From the NCBI GenBank assembly GCA_021772935.1, contig JAJFLA010000044.1, forward strand, positions 1-64,000: DNA of 64,000 nt. The letters are read 5' to 3'. Source of the stretch: Gammaproteobacteria bacterium. GTDB lineage: Bacteria > Pseudomonadota > Gammaproteobacteria > Xanthomonadales > SZUA-36. Shown in pieces: positions 37,724 through 46,984 of the stretch. The notes under the pieces are model-generated. The model had not been told where the DNA came from. It ran no database searches and saw only the letters and a program-made list of their open reading frames with translations. Positions within the stretch are counted from its first letter, which is position 1, and every line of letters starts with the position of its first letter. The position numbers and the translations under genes were made by a program.

Positions 37724-37917
37724 GGGGTCAGATTCAAATGCACGGCAGGACTGGGGTCAGACTCAAATGCAGGGTCGGGGTCAGACTCAAATGCATCTGA
37801 TCCCAGTTTGATAACAACTTGTGGTTGCTGCATTTGAATCTGACCCCTATAAATTATTAATATTAACTTGTGGTTGCTGCATTTGAATCTGACCCCTATG
37901 AATTTGAATCTGAGCCC
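37724..37917. repeat. Cluster of direct and inverted GGGGTCAGATTCAAATGCA repeats
   Basis: Units in direct orientation lie at 37724-37742, 37753-37771 and 37777-37795. Units in inverted orientation (TGCATTTGAATCTGACCCC) lie at 37829-37847 and 37878-37896, with a degenerate one at 37901-37917. A 35-bp stretch is repeated exactly at 37816-37850 and 37865-37899. The two orientations face each other, so the RNA could form large stems. I know similar GGGGTCAGATTCAAAT boxes from gammaproteobacteria near Y1 (REP-type) transposases, but no transposase is nearby. Confidence 0.85.
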
Positions 37918-37954
37918 TGAGTATGAGACATATGGGCTGGCACCCTTGTCGGGC

Positions 37955-39610
37955 TTATCTGAGTGCTTTAAAAATCTGCCAGCCACCCATGGCGAGCAAT
38001 GCCAGGCCGGGCACAGAATACCCTCCAACAAACCAAGAGCCGGTCTCCATCGCGATCAGGATGGTGCCTGCAATACTGAGTGAGCCGCCCGCCAGCGCCT
38101 GTGATATTTTTTGGCGTGAGACAAGCTGCTCGTGTCTTATCCGGGCAGTGTCTTGTGAATCGGTATGTTTCAACAGCTGGCCGTTGTTGGCCTTAAGCAG
38201 GAAGTCATGAACAAGTTCGGGTATTTCCGGGGCTTTTGCGAGCCAGCCGGGCAGACGTTCACGTAGATCATGAGAGATATTTTCAATCTTGTGTTTTTCT
38301 TTGAGAATAGTTTCGAGTTCCGGCTTGGCCACGCCCCAGATGTCCAGCTCCGGGTCCAGCTGGCGAGCCAGACCTTCGACATTCAACAGCGTTTTTTGCA
38401 GCATTAATAGCTGTGGTTGCAAGGTCAACTGGAATCGATGTGCAACCTGGAAAAGATCAAATAGCACTTTTCCAAAAGAAACCTCATTCAATGGCCGGGT
38501 AAAGTTCGGCTCGCCCACCGTCCTTACTGCAGCTTCGAGTTCGTCCAGACGCGTATCTTCCGGTACCCAGCCAGCATCAATGTGCAATGCAGCCACGCGT
38601 CGGTAATCCTGGTTGAACAACGCCTTGAAATTCTCAGCAATGTAATAAAGATCCTTGGGTGACAAGCTGGCGACGATGCCAAAATCCATGGCGATATACG
38701 TGGGTTCATCTGGGTCGCTGGCATCTACAAGAATATTGCCCGGATGCAAATCGGCGTGGAACAGGTTGTCACGGAAAACCTGGGTATAGAAGACTCGTAC
38801 ACCACGTCGTGCCAGTTTTTTCAGATTGACACCGTGTTTGCGTAAATTTTCAATATCGCCTACCGGCAGACCTGATACCCGTTCCATGACCATTACCCGG
38901 TGCTTGCACCATTGCCAGTACACTTCCGGGATATATAGATCCTGGGAGCCTTGGAAGTTTCGCCGTAATATTGACGCATTGGCAGCTTCGCGTTGCATAT
39001 CGAGTTCATCAAAAACGACTGTTTCGAATTCACGTACAACTTCTAAAGGCTGAATTCTGGCACCACCCTGCAAGAATTTTTCAGCCAGGCGAGCAATAGC
39101 TTTGAGTAGATCGATGTCCTTACGTAACTGCTTTCCAATACCGGGTCGCACAACCTTGACCACAGCTTCTCGGCCATCATGCAAGGTGGCTGGATGGACC
39201 TGGGCAATGGAAGCTGAAGCCAGTGGTTGGGTATCAAATGATGCAAATATTTTTTCAACGGGTTCGCCCAGTGCCTGCTCGATGATATCGCGTGCTTCTT
39301 CGCCGGGGAAAGGCGGTACGTGATCCTGTAGCAGTGCCAGCTCATCGGCGACATCCAGCGGCAGCAAATCCCTGCGGGTGGATAGTATTTGCCCGAACTT
39401 CACATACACAGGCCCCAAATCCTGCAAAGCCAGTCGTAAGCGTTCGCCCCGTGGTAACCCGGACACGACTTTGCCGGTTGGGATGAACACCCGCACCCAA
39501 CGAATGGGGCTCGGTAAGCGGGTGGTATTGAATAGTTCATCCAGTCGGTACCGTTTGAGGATGACACCGATGTGCCAGATGCGCATAAATTGGCGCAGAT
39601 TGTGCCTCAT
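37955..39610 (-). CDS. ubiB: UbiB, atypical kinase for ubiquinone synthesis
   Basis: A 551-residue ABC1/ADCK-family protein. The family KxGQ motif is in VYVKFGQILSTRRDLLP, the Ala-rich nucleotide loop in LASASIAQVH, the catalytic loop in HADLHPGNILV and the metal loop in AMDFGIVASL. Two hydrophobic C-terminal segments anchor it to the membrane. UbiB helps supply or extract ubiquinone intermediates, and its target is still debated. Its ATG overlaps the ubiJ stop (ATGA), giving the standard ubiE-ubiJ-ubiB operon. Confidence 0.96.
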   Translation of the reverse strand: MRHNLRQFMRIWHIGVILKRYRLDELFNTTRLPSPIRWVRVFIPTGKVVSGLPRGERLRLALQDLGPVYVKFGQILSTRRDLLPLDVADELALLQDHVPPFPGEEARDIIEQALGEPVEKIFASFDTQPLASASIAQVHPATLHDGREAVVKVVRPGIGKQLRKDIDLLKAIARLAEKFLQGGARIQPLEVVREFETVVFDELDMQREAANASILRRNFQGSQDLYIPEVYWQWCKHRVMVMERVSGLPVGDIENLRKHGVNLKKLARRGVRVFYTQVFRDNLFHADLHPGNILVDASDPDEPTYIAMDFGIVASLSPKDLYYIAENFKALFNQDYRRVAALHIDAGWVPEDTRLDELEAAVRTVGEPNFTRPLNEVSFGKVLFDLFQVAHRFQLTLQPQLLMLQKTLLNVEGLARQLDPELDIWGVAKPELETILKEKHKIENISHDLRERLPGWLAKAPEIPELVHDFLLKANNGQLLKHTDSQDTARIRHEQLVSRQKISQALAGGSLSIAGTILIAMETGSWFVGGYSVPGLALLAMGGWQIFKALR

Positions 39611-40122
39611 GAACCGTTGTCTTTTATGATTTCAGACAGTATCTTGCGGGCTGTACGCGCGGTTTCCCGGGCTGTCTCCACGCCTTGGCGAATACCCTGG
39701 GCAGCCTGGTGCCCAGCTACATCGCCAAGCATACCGGCCAGTGGGCCTTGCCAGTCGGGTTCCAGTTTACTGAATATACGTTCCAGATCGCGGGCCAGGC
39801 TGGCATCACCGTTGATTTGCACTTTTGATTCCGGTAAACCCCAGTCGGCCTCTTCGGGTTCGGCCATGGAGAATAATGCGATAGCTGTGCCACTGATGAT
39901 GGTATCCGGTGTCATGTCTGTTTCCAGACGCACCCGCGCAACGCCGTGTTTAAAGGTAAAAAATAGTGTGATAGCCAGACCTTCAACGTCCAGCTGCAAT
40001 AAACGACCTTCCAGCTTTTTGATCCGTGATGGTGATTCCATATCCAGTTGCAGTAAATGGTTGATGGCCGTTTCCAGCGCCAGTGCCAGCATGCCTGGTA
40101 GCGGTGTGAGGTACTCAGCCAT
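39607..40122 (-). CDS. ubiJ: UbiJ, ubiquinone biosynthesis accessory factor
   Basis: A 171-residue SCP2-like lipid-binding accessory protein that scaffolds the ubiquinone synthesis complex with UbiK. The ATG at 40122 gives [20 protein letters not shown] and overlaps the ubiE stop by 8 bp. A GTG at 40152 is further inside ubiE and unlikely. The SCP2 core includes [20 protein letters not shown], and a helical tail with [20 protein letters not shown] follows. Confidence 0.93.
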   Translation of the reverse strand: MAEYLTPLPGMLALALETAINHLLQLDMESPSRIKKLEGRLLQLDVEGLAITLFFTFKHGVARVRLETDMTPDTIISGTAIALFSMAEPEEADWGLPESKVQINGDASLARDLERIFSKLEPDWQGPLAGMLGDVAGHQAAQGIRQGVETARETARTARKILSEIIKDNGS

Positions 40123-40885
40123 GATGGCCACTATGAATGGCAACAACCCCACCGGTCAGATTGCGGTAAGTGACATTGCTGAAGCCCGCCTCTATCATCA
40201 TGTCTGCGAGATCATCCTGACTGGGGTGTTTACGTATGCTCTCTGCAAGATAGCGATAACTGTCTTCGTCGTCGGTTACCAATTTTCCCAGTCGGGGCAA
40301 GATACCGAATGAATAAGCGTCATAAACTTTTTTAAGGCCCTCAAATTCTACTTTTGAGAATTCAAGGATCATCGCGCGGCCACCCGGCTTGAGTACACGA
40401 AACATTTCTTGCAATGCGGCCTGCTGATCGGTGACGTTACGCAGCCCAAAAGCGATGGTCACGGCGTCAAACTCTGCATCGGCAAAAGGCAGCTTTTCTG
40501 CATTCGCCAGCGAGTACTCGATATTGCCCACAATACCGCGGTCTTCCATACGCTCGCGGCCAACAGCCAGCATTGCCTCATTGATGTCACTTAAAACAAC
40601 ACTGCCATTTGAGCCGACCCGTTTGCTCATCAACGCGGCTATATCACCGGTACCGCCGGCAAGGTCCAACACCCTTTGACCCGGCTGGATATTACTGATG
40701 GCAATAAAATGACGTTTCCACAAACGATGAACCCCCAAAGACATCAGGTCATTCATCAGGTCATAACGACTGGCCACGGAGTCAAAAACACCGCGTACCA
40801 TCCGGGTTTTGTCTTCAACGGGCACATCCTGGTAGCCAAAATGTGTGGTAACGCCTTTTTTTGGGCTTTTGTCTGCCTGTTGCAT
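40115..40885 (-). CDS. ubiE: UbiE, demethylubiquinone/demethylmenaquinone C-methyltransferase
   Basis: A 256-residue SAM methyltransferase. The family segments [30 protein letters not shown] (SAM loop), [11 protein letters not shown] and [11 protein letters not shown] are all present, and the end [15 protein letters not shown] is close to that of E. coli UbiE. It performs the C2 methylation in ubiquinone and menaquinone synthesis. It leads the ubiEJB run. Confidence 0.97.
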   Translation of the reverse strand: MQQADKSPKKGVTTHFGYQDVPVEDKTRMVRGVFDSVASRYDLMNDLMSLGVHRLWKRHFIAISNIQPGQRVLDLAGGTGDIAALMSKRVGSNGSVVLSDINEAMLAVGRERMEDRGIVGNIEYSLANAEKLPFADAEFDAVTIAFGLRNVTDQQAALQEMFRVLKPGGRAMILEFSKVEFEGLKKVYDAYSFGILPRLGKLVTDDEDSYRYLAESIRKHPSQDDLADMMIEAGFSNVTYRNLTGGVVAIHSGHHG

Positions 40886-41216
40886 TGTTTAGGCCAGCTG
40901 GAAGAAAAAAACCATTGTACCTTCCCCGCGCTAAAACGTGGCGATATTTGTGAGTCAATACACTCGATAGACACTTAGCTATAATTTTTTTAATTACACT
41001 CGAGGGTTGATGCTGATGACACAAAATGGCGTGACCAGCATCAATTTCAAAGATTGCTTGTGATGCTGGTTTTGTCTGCCTCGCACCCCGAATTTAGAGC
41101 TGATGCGCTACGGAATCAATCGTCGCAATTACTCGATCAAGAGGCTTGGAGTCTGGTCAGTAGGTGGTCACTATCCGCTGATTGACAAAATGACCCAATC
41201 GTGGTGACAGTTTGGT
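40886..41216. other. Intergenic gap without a gene
   Basis: These 331 bp hold no credible coding frame. A 9-bp perfect inverted repeat, TTGATGCTG at 41007-41015 and CAGCATCAA at 41036-41044, is separated by 20 bases. It has no T run and could be a chance or decayed element. The ubiE promoter should be near 40890-40990. Confidence 0.5.
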
Positions 41217-41600
41217 TCAGTCTTTGACTTTCCAGGTAACGTATTTCCAGTCTCTGCGGTCGGGTGAACTGTGGTCGAGACCGACCCAGTAGGTTTTCCC
41301 GGCTTCAAACTCCGCTTCAAGCGGGGGGGTATGGTTCTGGTTGCTTACCCGTCCCACCGTTGGGCAAAAGGACGTGTTGATAAAGGCCTTTCCCGACAGG
41401 GTGTGCTTACCAGGTTCCAGGTCAAATCCCATTCTCTGTACACGGGCTTCACGACCATCAATTTTCAGGACATGCACGGATGAAATGCATTGAGCCGCCT
41501 TGTCGACGCTCGTAACAATCATTGCTTTGTCTGTTTTTTTAGCATTGGCCTGGAGTGGTAGCAAAAACAGGCAAAAAAGTACAAAAGTAAGTGTTTTCAT
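41217..41600 (-). CDS. Secreted small protein of unknown function
   Basis: A 127-residue exported protein. The ATG at 41600, after GGAG, gives a signal peptide MKTLTFVLFCLFLLPLQANA. The mature part has two Cys (AAQCISS and SFCPTVG) that could form a disulfide, an EPGKHTLSGKAF strand that recalls PEGA-like carbohydrate or surface domains, and the end EAGKTYWVGLDHSSPD. I do not recognise a named family. It follows hslU in the same direction by about 75 bp and might be read through. Confidence 0.7.
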   Translation of the reverse strand: MKTLTFVLFCLFLLPLQANAKKTDKAMIVTSVDKAAQCISSVHVLKIDGREARVQRMGFDLEPGKHTLSGKAFINTSFCPTVGRVSNQNHTPPLEAEFEAGKTYWVGLDHSSPDRRDWKYVTWKVKD

Positions 41601-41675
41601 TCTAAATCTCCGCAATGAACATTTAGTAGACCTGTTGGAGGGGCAGTCTATTGCATCTTCGCAAGTGTATGGCTT

Positions 41676-43022
41676 TCAGAGAATATACCGACTCAGGTCT
41701 TCGTCCGCTGCCAGAGCATCGAGATGCTCATTGACGTAGGCGGCATCCAGCGTGATGGTTTCCCCGCTGCGGTCCGGTGCCTCGAATGAGATGATGTCAA
41801 GCAGGCGCTCCAGGATGGTATGCAAACGACGCGCACCAATGTTCTCGGTTGACTCATTGACCTGCCAGGCGATTTCAGCAATCCGTTGAACACTGTCCTC
41901 ACCGAATTTCAGCTCTACACCTTCGGTCGCCATCAAGGCGCTGTACTGCTCGGTCAAAGAAGCCCTGGGCTCAGTCAGTATGCGGGTGAAGTCATGCGCA
42001 TCCAGCGCGCGTAACTCGACACGTATTGGCAAGCGACCCTGTAATTCCGGGATCAGGTCTGAGGGTTTGCTGAGGTGAAATGCACCGGATGCGATAAACA
42101 GCATATGATCGGTTTTAACCATGCCATAGCGGGTAGAAACGGTGCATCCCTCTACCAACGGCAACAGGTCGCGCTGTACACCTTCGCGTGAAACGTCAGC
42201 GCCAGCGTATTCCGAGCGCTTGGCGACCTTATCCAGTTCGTCGATAAATACAATGCCGTTTTGTTCAGCAGATTCCAATGCCTGTTGCTTGATTTCATCG
42301 TCATTGATCAACCTCGCAGACTCTTCTTCAATCAACAGCGGTACAGCATCCTTGATACGCATCTTGCGCTTTTGCGTCTTGCTACCACCTATGTTCTGGA
42401 ACATCCCCTGGAGTTGACTGGCCATCTCCTCCATACCCGGTGGTGTCATGATCTCTACCCCAAGCTGTGAGGCAACATCGAACTCGATTTCACGCTCGTC
42501 CAGTTCGCCAGCCAGCAATTTGCGTAGCATTTTCTGCCGTGTCGAAATCTGTTGGTCATTGCTGTCAGCAACCGGTTCGGGTTCGTTGGCGAACCCAATG
42601 GGGTTGGGTTTTGGCAGAAGAATATCCAGGATGCGGTCGCGGGCAGCATCTTCAGCGCGCGCCCCGACTTTTGCAACCGCCTGCTCGCGTAGCATATTGA
42701 CGGCAAAGTCGACCAGATCGCGAATAATGGATTCAACATCTTTGCCGACGTAGCCCACTTCAGTGAATTTGGTTGCTTCGACTTTGATAAATGGTGCATT
42801 GGCCAACTTGGCCAGGCGTCGGGCGATTTCGGTTTTGCCGACACCTGTTGGACCAATCATCAGTATGTTTTTGGGTGTGATTTCATTCCGCAGGTCTTCA
42901 TCTACCTGCATTCGGCGCCAACGGTTACGCAATGCAATGGCAACAGCACGCTTGGCATCCGATTGGCTGATAATATGCTCGTCCAGTTCCTGGACAATTT
43001 CACGTGGGGTCATTTGAGACAT
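41676..43022 (-). CDS. hslU: HslU, ATPase of the HslVU protease
   Basis: A 448-residue AAA+ unfoldase. It starts [18 protein letters not shown] and has Walker [10 protein letters not shown], Walker [12 protein letters not shown], the pore loop GYVGKDVE region and sensor-2 [17 protein letters not shown]. The inserted I-domain lies at about 110-240. It ends in the DEDLSRYIL tail that docks into HslV. It is 2 bp downstream of hslV and under the same heat-shock promoter. Confidence 0.97.
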   Translation of the reverse strand: MSQMTPREIVQELDEHIISQSDAKRAVAIALRNRWRRMQVDEDLRNEITPKNILMIGPTGVGKTEIARRLAKLANAPFIKVEATKFTEVGYVGKDVESIIRDLVDFAVNMLREQAVAKVGARAEDAARDRILDILLPKPNPIGFANEPEPVADSNDQQISTRQKMLRKLLAGELDEREIEFDVASQLGVEIMTPPGMEEMASQLQGMFQNIGGSKTQKRKMRIKDAVPLLIEEESARLINDDEIKQQALESAEQNGIVFIDELDKVAKRSEYAGADVSREGVQRDLLPLVEGCTVSTRYGMVKTDHMLFIASGAFHLSKPSDLIPELQGRLPIRVELRALDAHDFTRILTEPRASLTEQYSALMATEGVELKFGEDSVQRIAEIAWQVNESTENIGARRLHTILERLLDIISFEAPDRSGETITLDAAYVNEHLDALAADEDLSRYIL

Positions 43023-43024
43023 GT

Positions 43025-43567
43025 TTATTTGATATCCAGAGTTTCTATAATAATATTGTCATTGGTGTAAATGCAGATGTCAGAAGCGATACACAGTGAC
43101 TTTCTGACAATGGCTTCTGCATCCTGATCGGTACCATCCAGGTAGGCCATTGCGGCAGCTTGTGCGAACGGGCCACCGGACCCAATGGCAATCAAGCCAT
43201 TTTCCGGCTCAATGACATCACCGTTGCCGGAAATCAATAGTGAGTTTTCCTTGTCGGCAATTGCCAGCAAGGCTTCAAGCCGTCTCAGCATACGATCAGT
43301 GCGCCAATCTTTTGCCATTTCCACGGCCGAGCGTACGAGGTTGCCGGAATATTTTTCCAGCTTGCCTTCAAAGCGCTCAAATAGTGTGAATGCATCGGCA
43401 GTGGCACCGGCAAAACCGGCAATGACCTGGTCTTTGTACATACGCCGTACCTTGCGTGCATTTGATTTCATCACGGTATTTCCAAGTGTCACTTGGCCGT
43501 CCCCACCCATGACTACCTGCTTGCCCCTGCGGACTGAGCAGATGGTCGTTCCCCGGTATTGTTCCAT
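43025..43567 (-). CDS. hslV: HslV, peptidase of the HslVU protease
   Basis: A 180-residue proteasome-like peptidase. The ATG at 43567 follows AAGGAG and gives [20 protein letters not shown]. The catalytic N-terminal Thr would be exposed after loss of a short propeptide (MEQYRG-T). [12 protein letters not shown] and [13 protein letters not shown] complete the fold. A longer start at 43597 adds ten residues through the ribosome-binding site and is unlikely. Confidence 0.97.
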   Translation of the reverse strand: MEQYRGTTICSVRRGKQVVMGGDGQVTLGNTVMKSNARKVRRMYKDQVIAGFAGATADAFTLFERFEGKLEKYSGNLVRSAVEMAKDWRTDRMLRRLEALLAIADKENSLLISGNGDVIEPENGLIAIGSGGPFAQAAAMAYLDGTDQDAEAIVRKSLCIASDICIYTNDNIIIETLDIK

Positions 43568-43597
43568 GAGATACTCCTTCTGAAATACGTGAAACAA

Positions 43598-43626
43598 ACG
43601 TGGGGATACGTGCAGGTGATTGCAAG
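43598..43626 (-). promoter_or_regulatory. Sigma-32 (heat-shock) promoter of hslVU
   Basis: On the minus strand, CTTGCAA (43626-43620) and CCCCACGT (43605-43598) are spaced 14 bases apart. The sigma-32 consensus is CTTGAAA, 13-14 bases, CCCCATNT. The -10 lies about 30 bases before the hslV ATG. hslVU is a known sigma-32 target in E. coli. Confidence 0.7.
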
Positions 43627-43672
43627 CATGACGTAAACTACATTAGTCAAAAAAATTGGGTGAGGAAAAACT

Positions 43673-44212
43673 GTGGGGTTTCTGATTGAAGTTTTTTGGG
43701 CACTGTTGATGGTTACTGTGCCGATTACTGCGTTTACCTTGATGTTGGTTTCGTGGTCTTTTCGAAAAGGGTTTTTTCAGGAAACTCTTGATACCAAAGC
43801 ACTTGAGCGCGAAATGAAAGCGATGTCGCGCAAGGGTAAAAAGAACAAGACAGAGGAAAGCACTGTACAACATCCACTACAAAAAAAGTGGGCAAAATTT
43901 GGTGGTGGTTTCTACGGTATTGTTGCTTTTTTTACTTATATTGTTATCGAGGTGACTGACGTAATCACCATGATTGTAAATTTTGGTGGGTTTTTTGATT
44001 TTCTAAGACAGCTCGATTTCAATGTCATTATTAATCTACTTGTCGAAGCGGTGACCAATTTCATTACCGCTATGATCTGGCCGATGTACTGGATGAAGCG
44101 TATTGATACCAACGAGGTGTGGATATGGTTCGGTATGGCTTATGCGGGTTACTGGCTTGGGTTGAAACTGGCACAGGCATTGATTCAACGCCGTTCAGGC
44201 GTGGAAATCTGA
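43673..44212 (+). CDS. Uncharacterised membrane protein
   Basis: A 179-residue protein starting at GTG (43673). It has a hydrophobic segment at 3-27 (IEVFWALLMVTVPITAFTLM), a basic cytosolic stretch (about 40-75, SRKGKKNKTEE), a second segment (about 80-100), an amphipathic region, and two more hydrophobic stretches to the end (IWFGMAYAGYWLGLKLAQAL). I do not recognise the family. It diverges from hslV across about 100 bp and converges with xerC with 5 bp between stops. Confidence 0.75.
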   Translation: MGFLIEVFWALLMVTVPITAFTLMLVSWSFRKGFFQETLDTKALEREMKAMSRKGKKNKTEESTVQHPLQKKWAKFGGGFYGIVAFFTYIVIEVTDVITMIVNFGGFFDFLRQLDFNVIINLLVEAVTNFITAMIWPMYWMKRIDTNEVWIWFGMAYAGYWLGLKLAQALIQRRSGVEI

Positions 44213-44217
44213 CCCGG

Positions 44218-45105
44218 TCACTTTTTCTTTGCGCGGGGGTGGGCCTTGTCATAGACCTTGGCGAGGTGTTGAAAGTCCAGGTGGGTATAGATTTGCGTGG
44301 TCGTGATATCGGCGTGACCCAATAACTCCTGAACGGCTCGCAGGTCACCGGATGATTCCAGCATGTGACTGGCAAAACTGTGTCTTAATAAATGTGGGTA
44401 AACGTTTTGCGGTAATCCCTGGCGTTTTGCCCAGTAACGTATGCGGCTTTGAATCGTACGTGTAGCGATTGGGTTTCCGCGTTGGCTGACAAAAACGTGT
44501 GGTTCTTCAAAAGTGGTGATTTGACTGCGTGTTTTGCGCCATTCAAGCAATGCCTGTGTGGCAATGCGGCCAACCGGCACCATGCGGCTGCGATTGCCTT
44601 TACCGGTCACGGTAACCATACCTGATGCAAGATCAAGCTGTTCCCAGCGAAGGCTCGCCAGTTCTGACAAACGCAAGCCTGATGAATAGAATAATTCCAT
44701 GATGGCTTTGTCACGAATAGCCAATGGTGTATCGCAGGGCATATCCAGTAATTGAGTGATGCTGTCAGCATCCAGCGTTGCAGGCAGGTGTCGCGGACTT
44801 TTTGGTGCTCTCACTGGTGTTGCCGGGTTGTGCTGGGCAAATCCTTCACGCAGCATCCAACGGTAAAAGCTGCGTATTGCCGACAACATTCGTTGAAGTG
44901 ATTTCCCCCCCAGCCCCTGACGATGTCTTTGTGCAATAAAAGCACGGATATGGTGTTGTGTGACTTGATCAGGTCGGTCGATTTCTGCTACTTCTAAAAA
45001 CTGCAGCAGCTGGTCAAGATCGTGTTGGTAGGCTATTAACGTCCGCGCAGACAAGCCACGTTCATTTTTAAGGTAAATAAAAAACTGTTTAAGACGTTGT
45101 TTCAT
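44218..45105 (-). CDS. xerC: Tyrosine recombinase XerC
   Basis: A 295-residue site-specific recombinase that resolves chromosome dimers at dif with XerD. The N-terminal SAM-like core domain is followed by the catalytic domain: SSGLRLSELASLRWEQLD (first Arg), HLLRHSFASHML (His and second Arg) and LLGHADITTTQIYTHL (nucleophilic Tyr). It ends the lptM-dapF-DUF484-xerC run, as in E. coli and Pseudomonas. Confidence 0.95.
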   Translation of the reverse strand: MKQRLKQFFIYLKNERGLSARTLIAYQHDLDQLLQFLEVAEIDRPDQVTQHHIRAFIAQRHRQGLGGKSLQRMLSAIRSFYRWMLREGFAQHNPATPVRAPKSPRHLPATLDADSITQLLDMPCDTPLAIRDKAIMELFYSSGLRLSELASLRWEQLDLASGMVTVTGKGNRSRMVPVGRIATQALLEWRKTRSQITTFEEPHVFVSQRGNPIATRTIQSRIRYWAKRQGLPQNVYPHLLRHSFASHMLESSGDLRAVQELLGHADITTTQIYTHLDFQHLAKVYDKAHPRAKKK

Positions 45106-45255
45106 GCGGGTGCGGTTTCAATGTCGTAATCGTAAACTCAGCATTGCTGTGGGGTTACACAAGTGAACCCTAAAGATGACATTGAAAGAGTGCTGGCGCC
45201 CAGCTTATGCCGGTCATCAGGAAAGCCCCTGGGGAGCTTTCGTTCATACTGGCGC

Positions 45256-45948
45256 CTAGGCTGATTTACGCTGTTCTTCAGGCTCTTCCAGAGCCAAGCG
45301 GCTGCTGACAACCTGTGCCAACAGATCAAGGAAAAGAGTTCCCATTCCAGGGTAAAAACGTGCCGGGTCGCTGCTGCCGATGGCCAGTATTCCATCATCA
45401 CCCATCGGTACCAAAGCAGTAGATTGTACCCACTGGGCACGGGAGCCAAACAGGTGTGCACGTTTGTTGCGGTTCAAGCGACCGCAGACACTTACACCTT
45501 TTTCGATGTGGTCATGGAATTGTTGCATTTCCGGGTCGTCGCGGCGGATATGAAATATCGACGTTTTTGGCCCTGCTTCAACCTCCTGGTTGAATAGTGT
45601 GATATTGATGATGTCAGCTTTGAACTCACTTAAGAGGGCTTCGCTGAGTCGGTCGAAGAACGACGGCAGGTCACCTATTGTCACTAATTCCAGTGTCAAT
45701 TGGTGTAAGCGGGACATGAGTTTTTCGTTATCTGAAGCGACTTGTATCAGCTGATTATGCCGGTGTTCGAGGCTTTCGTTCTGTCCGCGCAGGTACTGTA
45801 CTTGTTTTTCAATCAGGGAAACCGCCGGCCCACTGGCATGGCTCAATTCCAGATGTTTTAATAACGCAGGTTCTCGTTCCAGAAAGTCTGGGTTCTGACG
45901 CAGGTATTTCTTAACGATATCTTCAATCGACCTGGTATTGTCACTCAT
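45256..45948 (-). CDS. DUF484 family protein
   Basis: A 230-residue GAF-like protein of the DUF484 group that commonly sits between dapF and xerC. It opens with IVKKYLRQNPDFLEREPALL and contains a coiled-coil (VSLIEKQVQYLRGQNESLEH) and a C-terminal GAF-like part (STALVPMGDDGILAIGSSDP). Its function is unknown. The ATG overlaps the dapF stop by 4 bp. Confidence 0.92.
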   Translation of the reverse strand: MSDNTRSIEDIVKKYLRQNPDFLEREPALLKHLELSHASGPAVSLIEKQVQYLRGQNESLEHRHNQLIQVASDNEKLMSRLHQLTLELVTIGDLPSFFDRLSEALLSEFKADIINITLFNQEVEAGPKTSIFHIRRDDPEMQQFHDHIEKGVSVCGRLNRNKRAHLFGSRAQWVQSTALVPMGDDGILAIGSSDPARFYPGMGTLFLDLLAQVVSSRLALEEPEEQRKSA

Positions 45949-46772
45949 GTCAACTTCCCTTTAAAAACGTGAGTTGCAGGTCCCGTCATTATGACGGGTT
46001 CGGTCCCCCCCAGCCACTTTATTATAAGGTTTCCGCCGGTCTGCGTCACGTTTATCCTTTTTTCTACCAGCTTAGCCTTGCGCAATATGCTCATTGCGGC
46101 ACAGGCACCTGAGCCACAAGCGTGGGTTTCAGCGGCGCCGCGCTCAAATACCCGCAGGCGGATATGGTCGCGATTCACAATTTCTGCAAAACCTGCATTA
46201 CAGCCGTTTGGAAAGGCAGAATGCGAGCTGATGGCGGCACCTAACCGGGCGACATCAGTGCTATCAATATCATCAACTACCATCAAGGCATGGGGATTGC
46301 CTATCGAAACTGCACCCAGGCGGCAGGTTTGCTGATCGATATCCAGTGAGTACCAGTTATCAATAGATTTCAACAACACGGGAACCCGCGGTGCTTCAAA
46401 TATGGGCTGGCCCATATCGACTCTCACCTGAGCGTCATCCAGACATTCAACTTTAACGATACCGACCGGACCACCAAGCAAAAACGGGCCCGCGGGTGCT
46501 TCTGAGCGCATATGCAGGTACAAACCCAGACAACGAACACCATTGCCGCATTGTTCGGCACTGCTGCCATCTGCATTCCAGACCTCAAATGATGCCACTT
46601 GCTTGTCAACAGATGGCTCACGCAGGACCAGTAACTGGTCACAGCCTATGCCGGTGTGGCGGTTGGCCAGTTGCGTTACCACACTTTTATTGATGGGGAA
46701 GTCCTGTTGACGCAAATCTAAAAGGATAAAGTCATTACCCAAGCCGTGCATTTTGTGAAACGTAACAGCCAT
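45945..46772 (-). CDS. dapF: Diaminopimelate epimerase DapF
   Basis: A 275-residue epimerase that interconverts LL- and meso-diaminopimelate for lysine and peptidoglycan synthesis. The two catalytic Cys are in SSAEQCGNGVRC and THACGSGACAA. The start TFHKMHGLGNDFILLDLR is typical. The gene lies 2 bp after lptM. Confidence 0.97.
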   Translation of the reverse strand: MAVTFHKMHGLGNDFILLDLRQQDFPINKSVVTQLANRHTGIGCDQLLVLREPSVDKQVASFEVWNADGSSAEQCGNGVRCLGLYLHMRSEAPAGPFLLGGPVGIVKVECLDDAQVRVDMGQPIFEAPRVPVLLKSIDNWYSLDIDQQTCRLGAVSIGNPHALMVVDDIDSTDVARLGAAISSHSAFPNGCNAGFAEIVNRDHIRLRVFERGAAETHACGSGACAAMSILRKAKLVEKRINVTQTGGNLIIKWLGGTEPVIMTGPATHVFKGKLT

Positions 46773-46774
46773 TT

Positions 46775-46963
46775 CTAATTCGAAACAGTGTTGCTCTTTT
46801 CGTCGTCATCGGTATTTTTTAACGCATCTGCATCCGAGCCCTGCTCATTGGTGGGATTTGAGGCCGGGTTTTCGTCCGGAAGGTAAAGCGGGCCCTTGAG
46901 GCCACAAGCACACAGCAAAGCAACACATATCAGTAGAAGTAAGGTGGCTTTTAGAGTTCGCAT
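46775..46963 (-). CDS. lptM: LptM (YifL) lipoprotein
   Basis: A 62-residue lipoprotein with lipobox LLCACGLKGPLYLP. In E. coli LptM mimics LPS and assists oxidative maturation of the LptD-LptE translocon. The CGLKGPLYLP motif after the lipidated Cys is the family signature. The C-terminus is acidic and poorly conserved. It is only 21 bp from the divergent carboxylesterase start, so the two promoters must overlap the opposing genes' 5' ends. Confidence 0.9.
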   Translation of the reverse strand: MRTLKATLLLLICVALLCACGLKGPLYLPDENPASNPTNEQGSDADALKNTDDDEKSNTVSN

Positions 46964-46984
46964 CAGTACGTAAATCCAAGCTAA

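Noticed and set aside
37724-37917. CRISPR array
   Set aside because: Repeat orientation flips midway, spacings are irregular and no cas gene is present.
37696-38031. A 111-codon minus-strand frame across the 19-bp repeats
   Set aside because: It consists of translated repeat units and part of ubiB and has no independent support.
39572-40312. A 246-codon + strand frame over ubiJ and ubiE
   Set aside because: It is antisense to the conserved ubi genes, Ser/Arg-rich as expected of a shadow frame.
41007-41044. 9-bp inverted repeat as a terminator for ubiE or hslU
   Set aside because: A 20-base loop, no T run, and it is upstream of ubiE.
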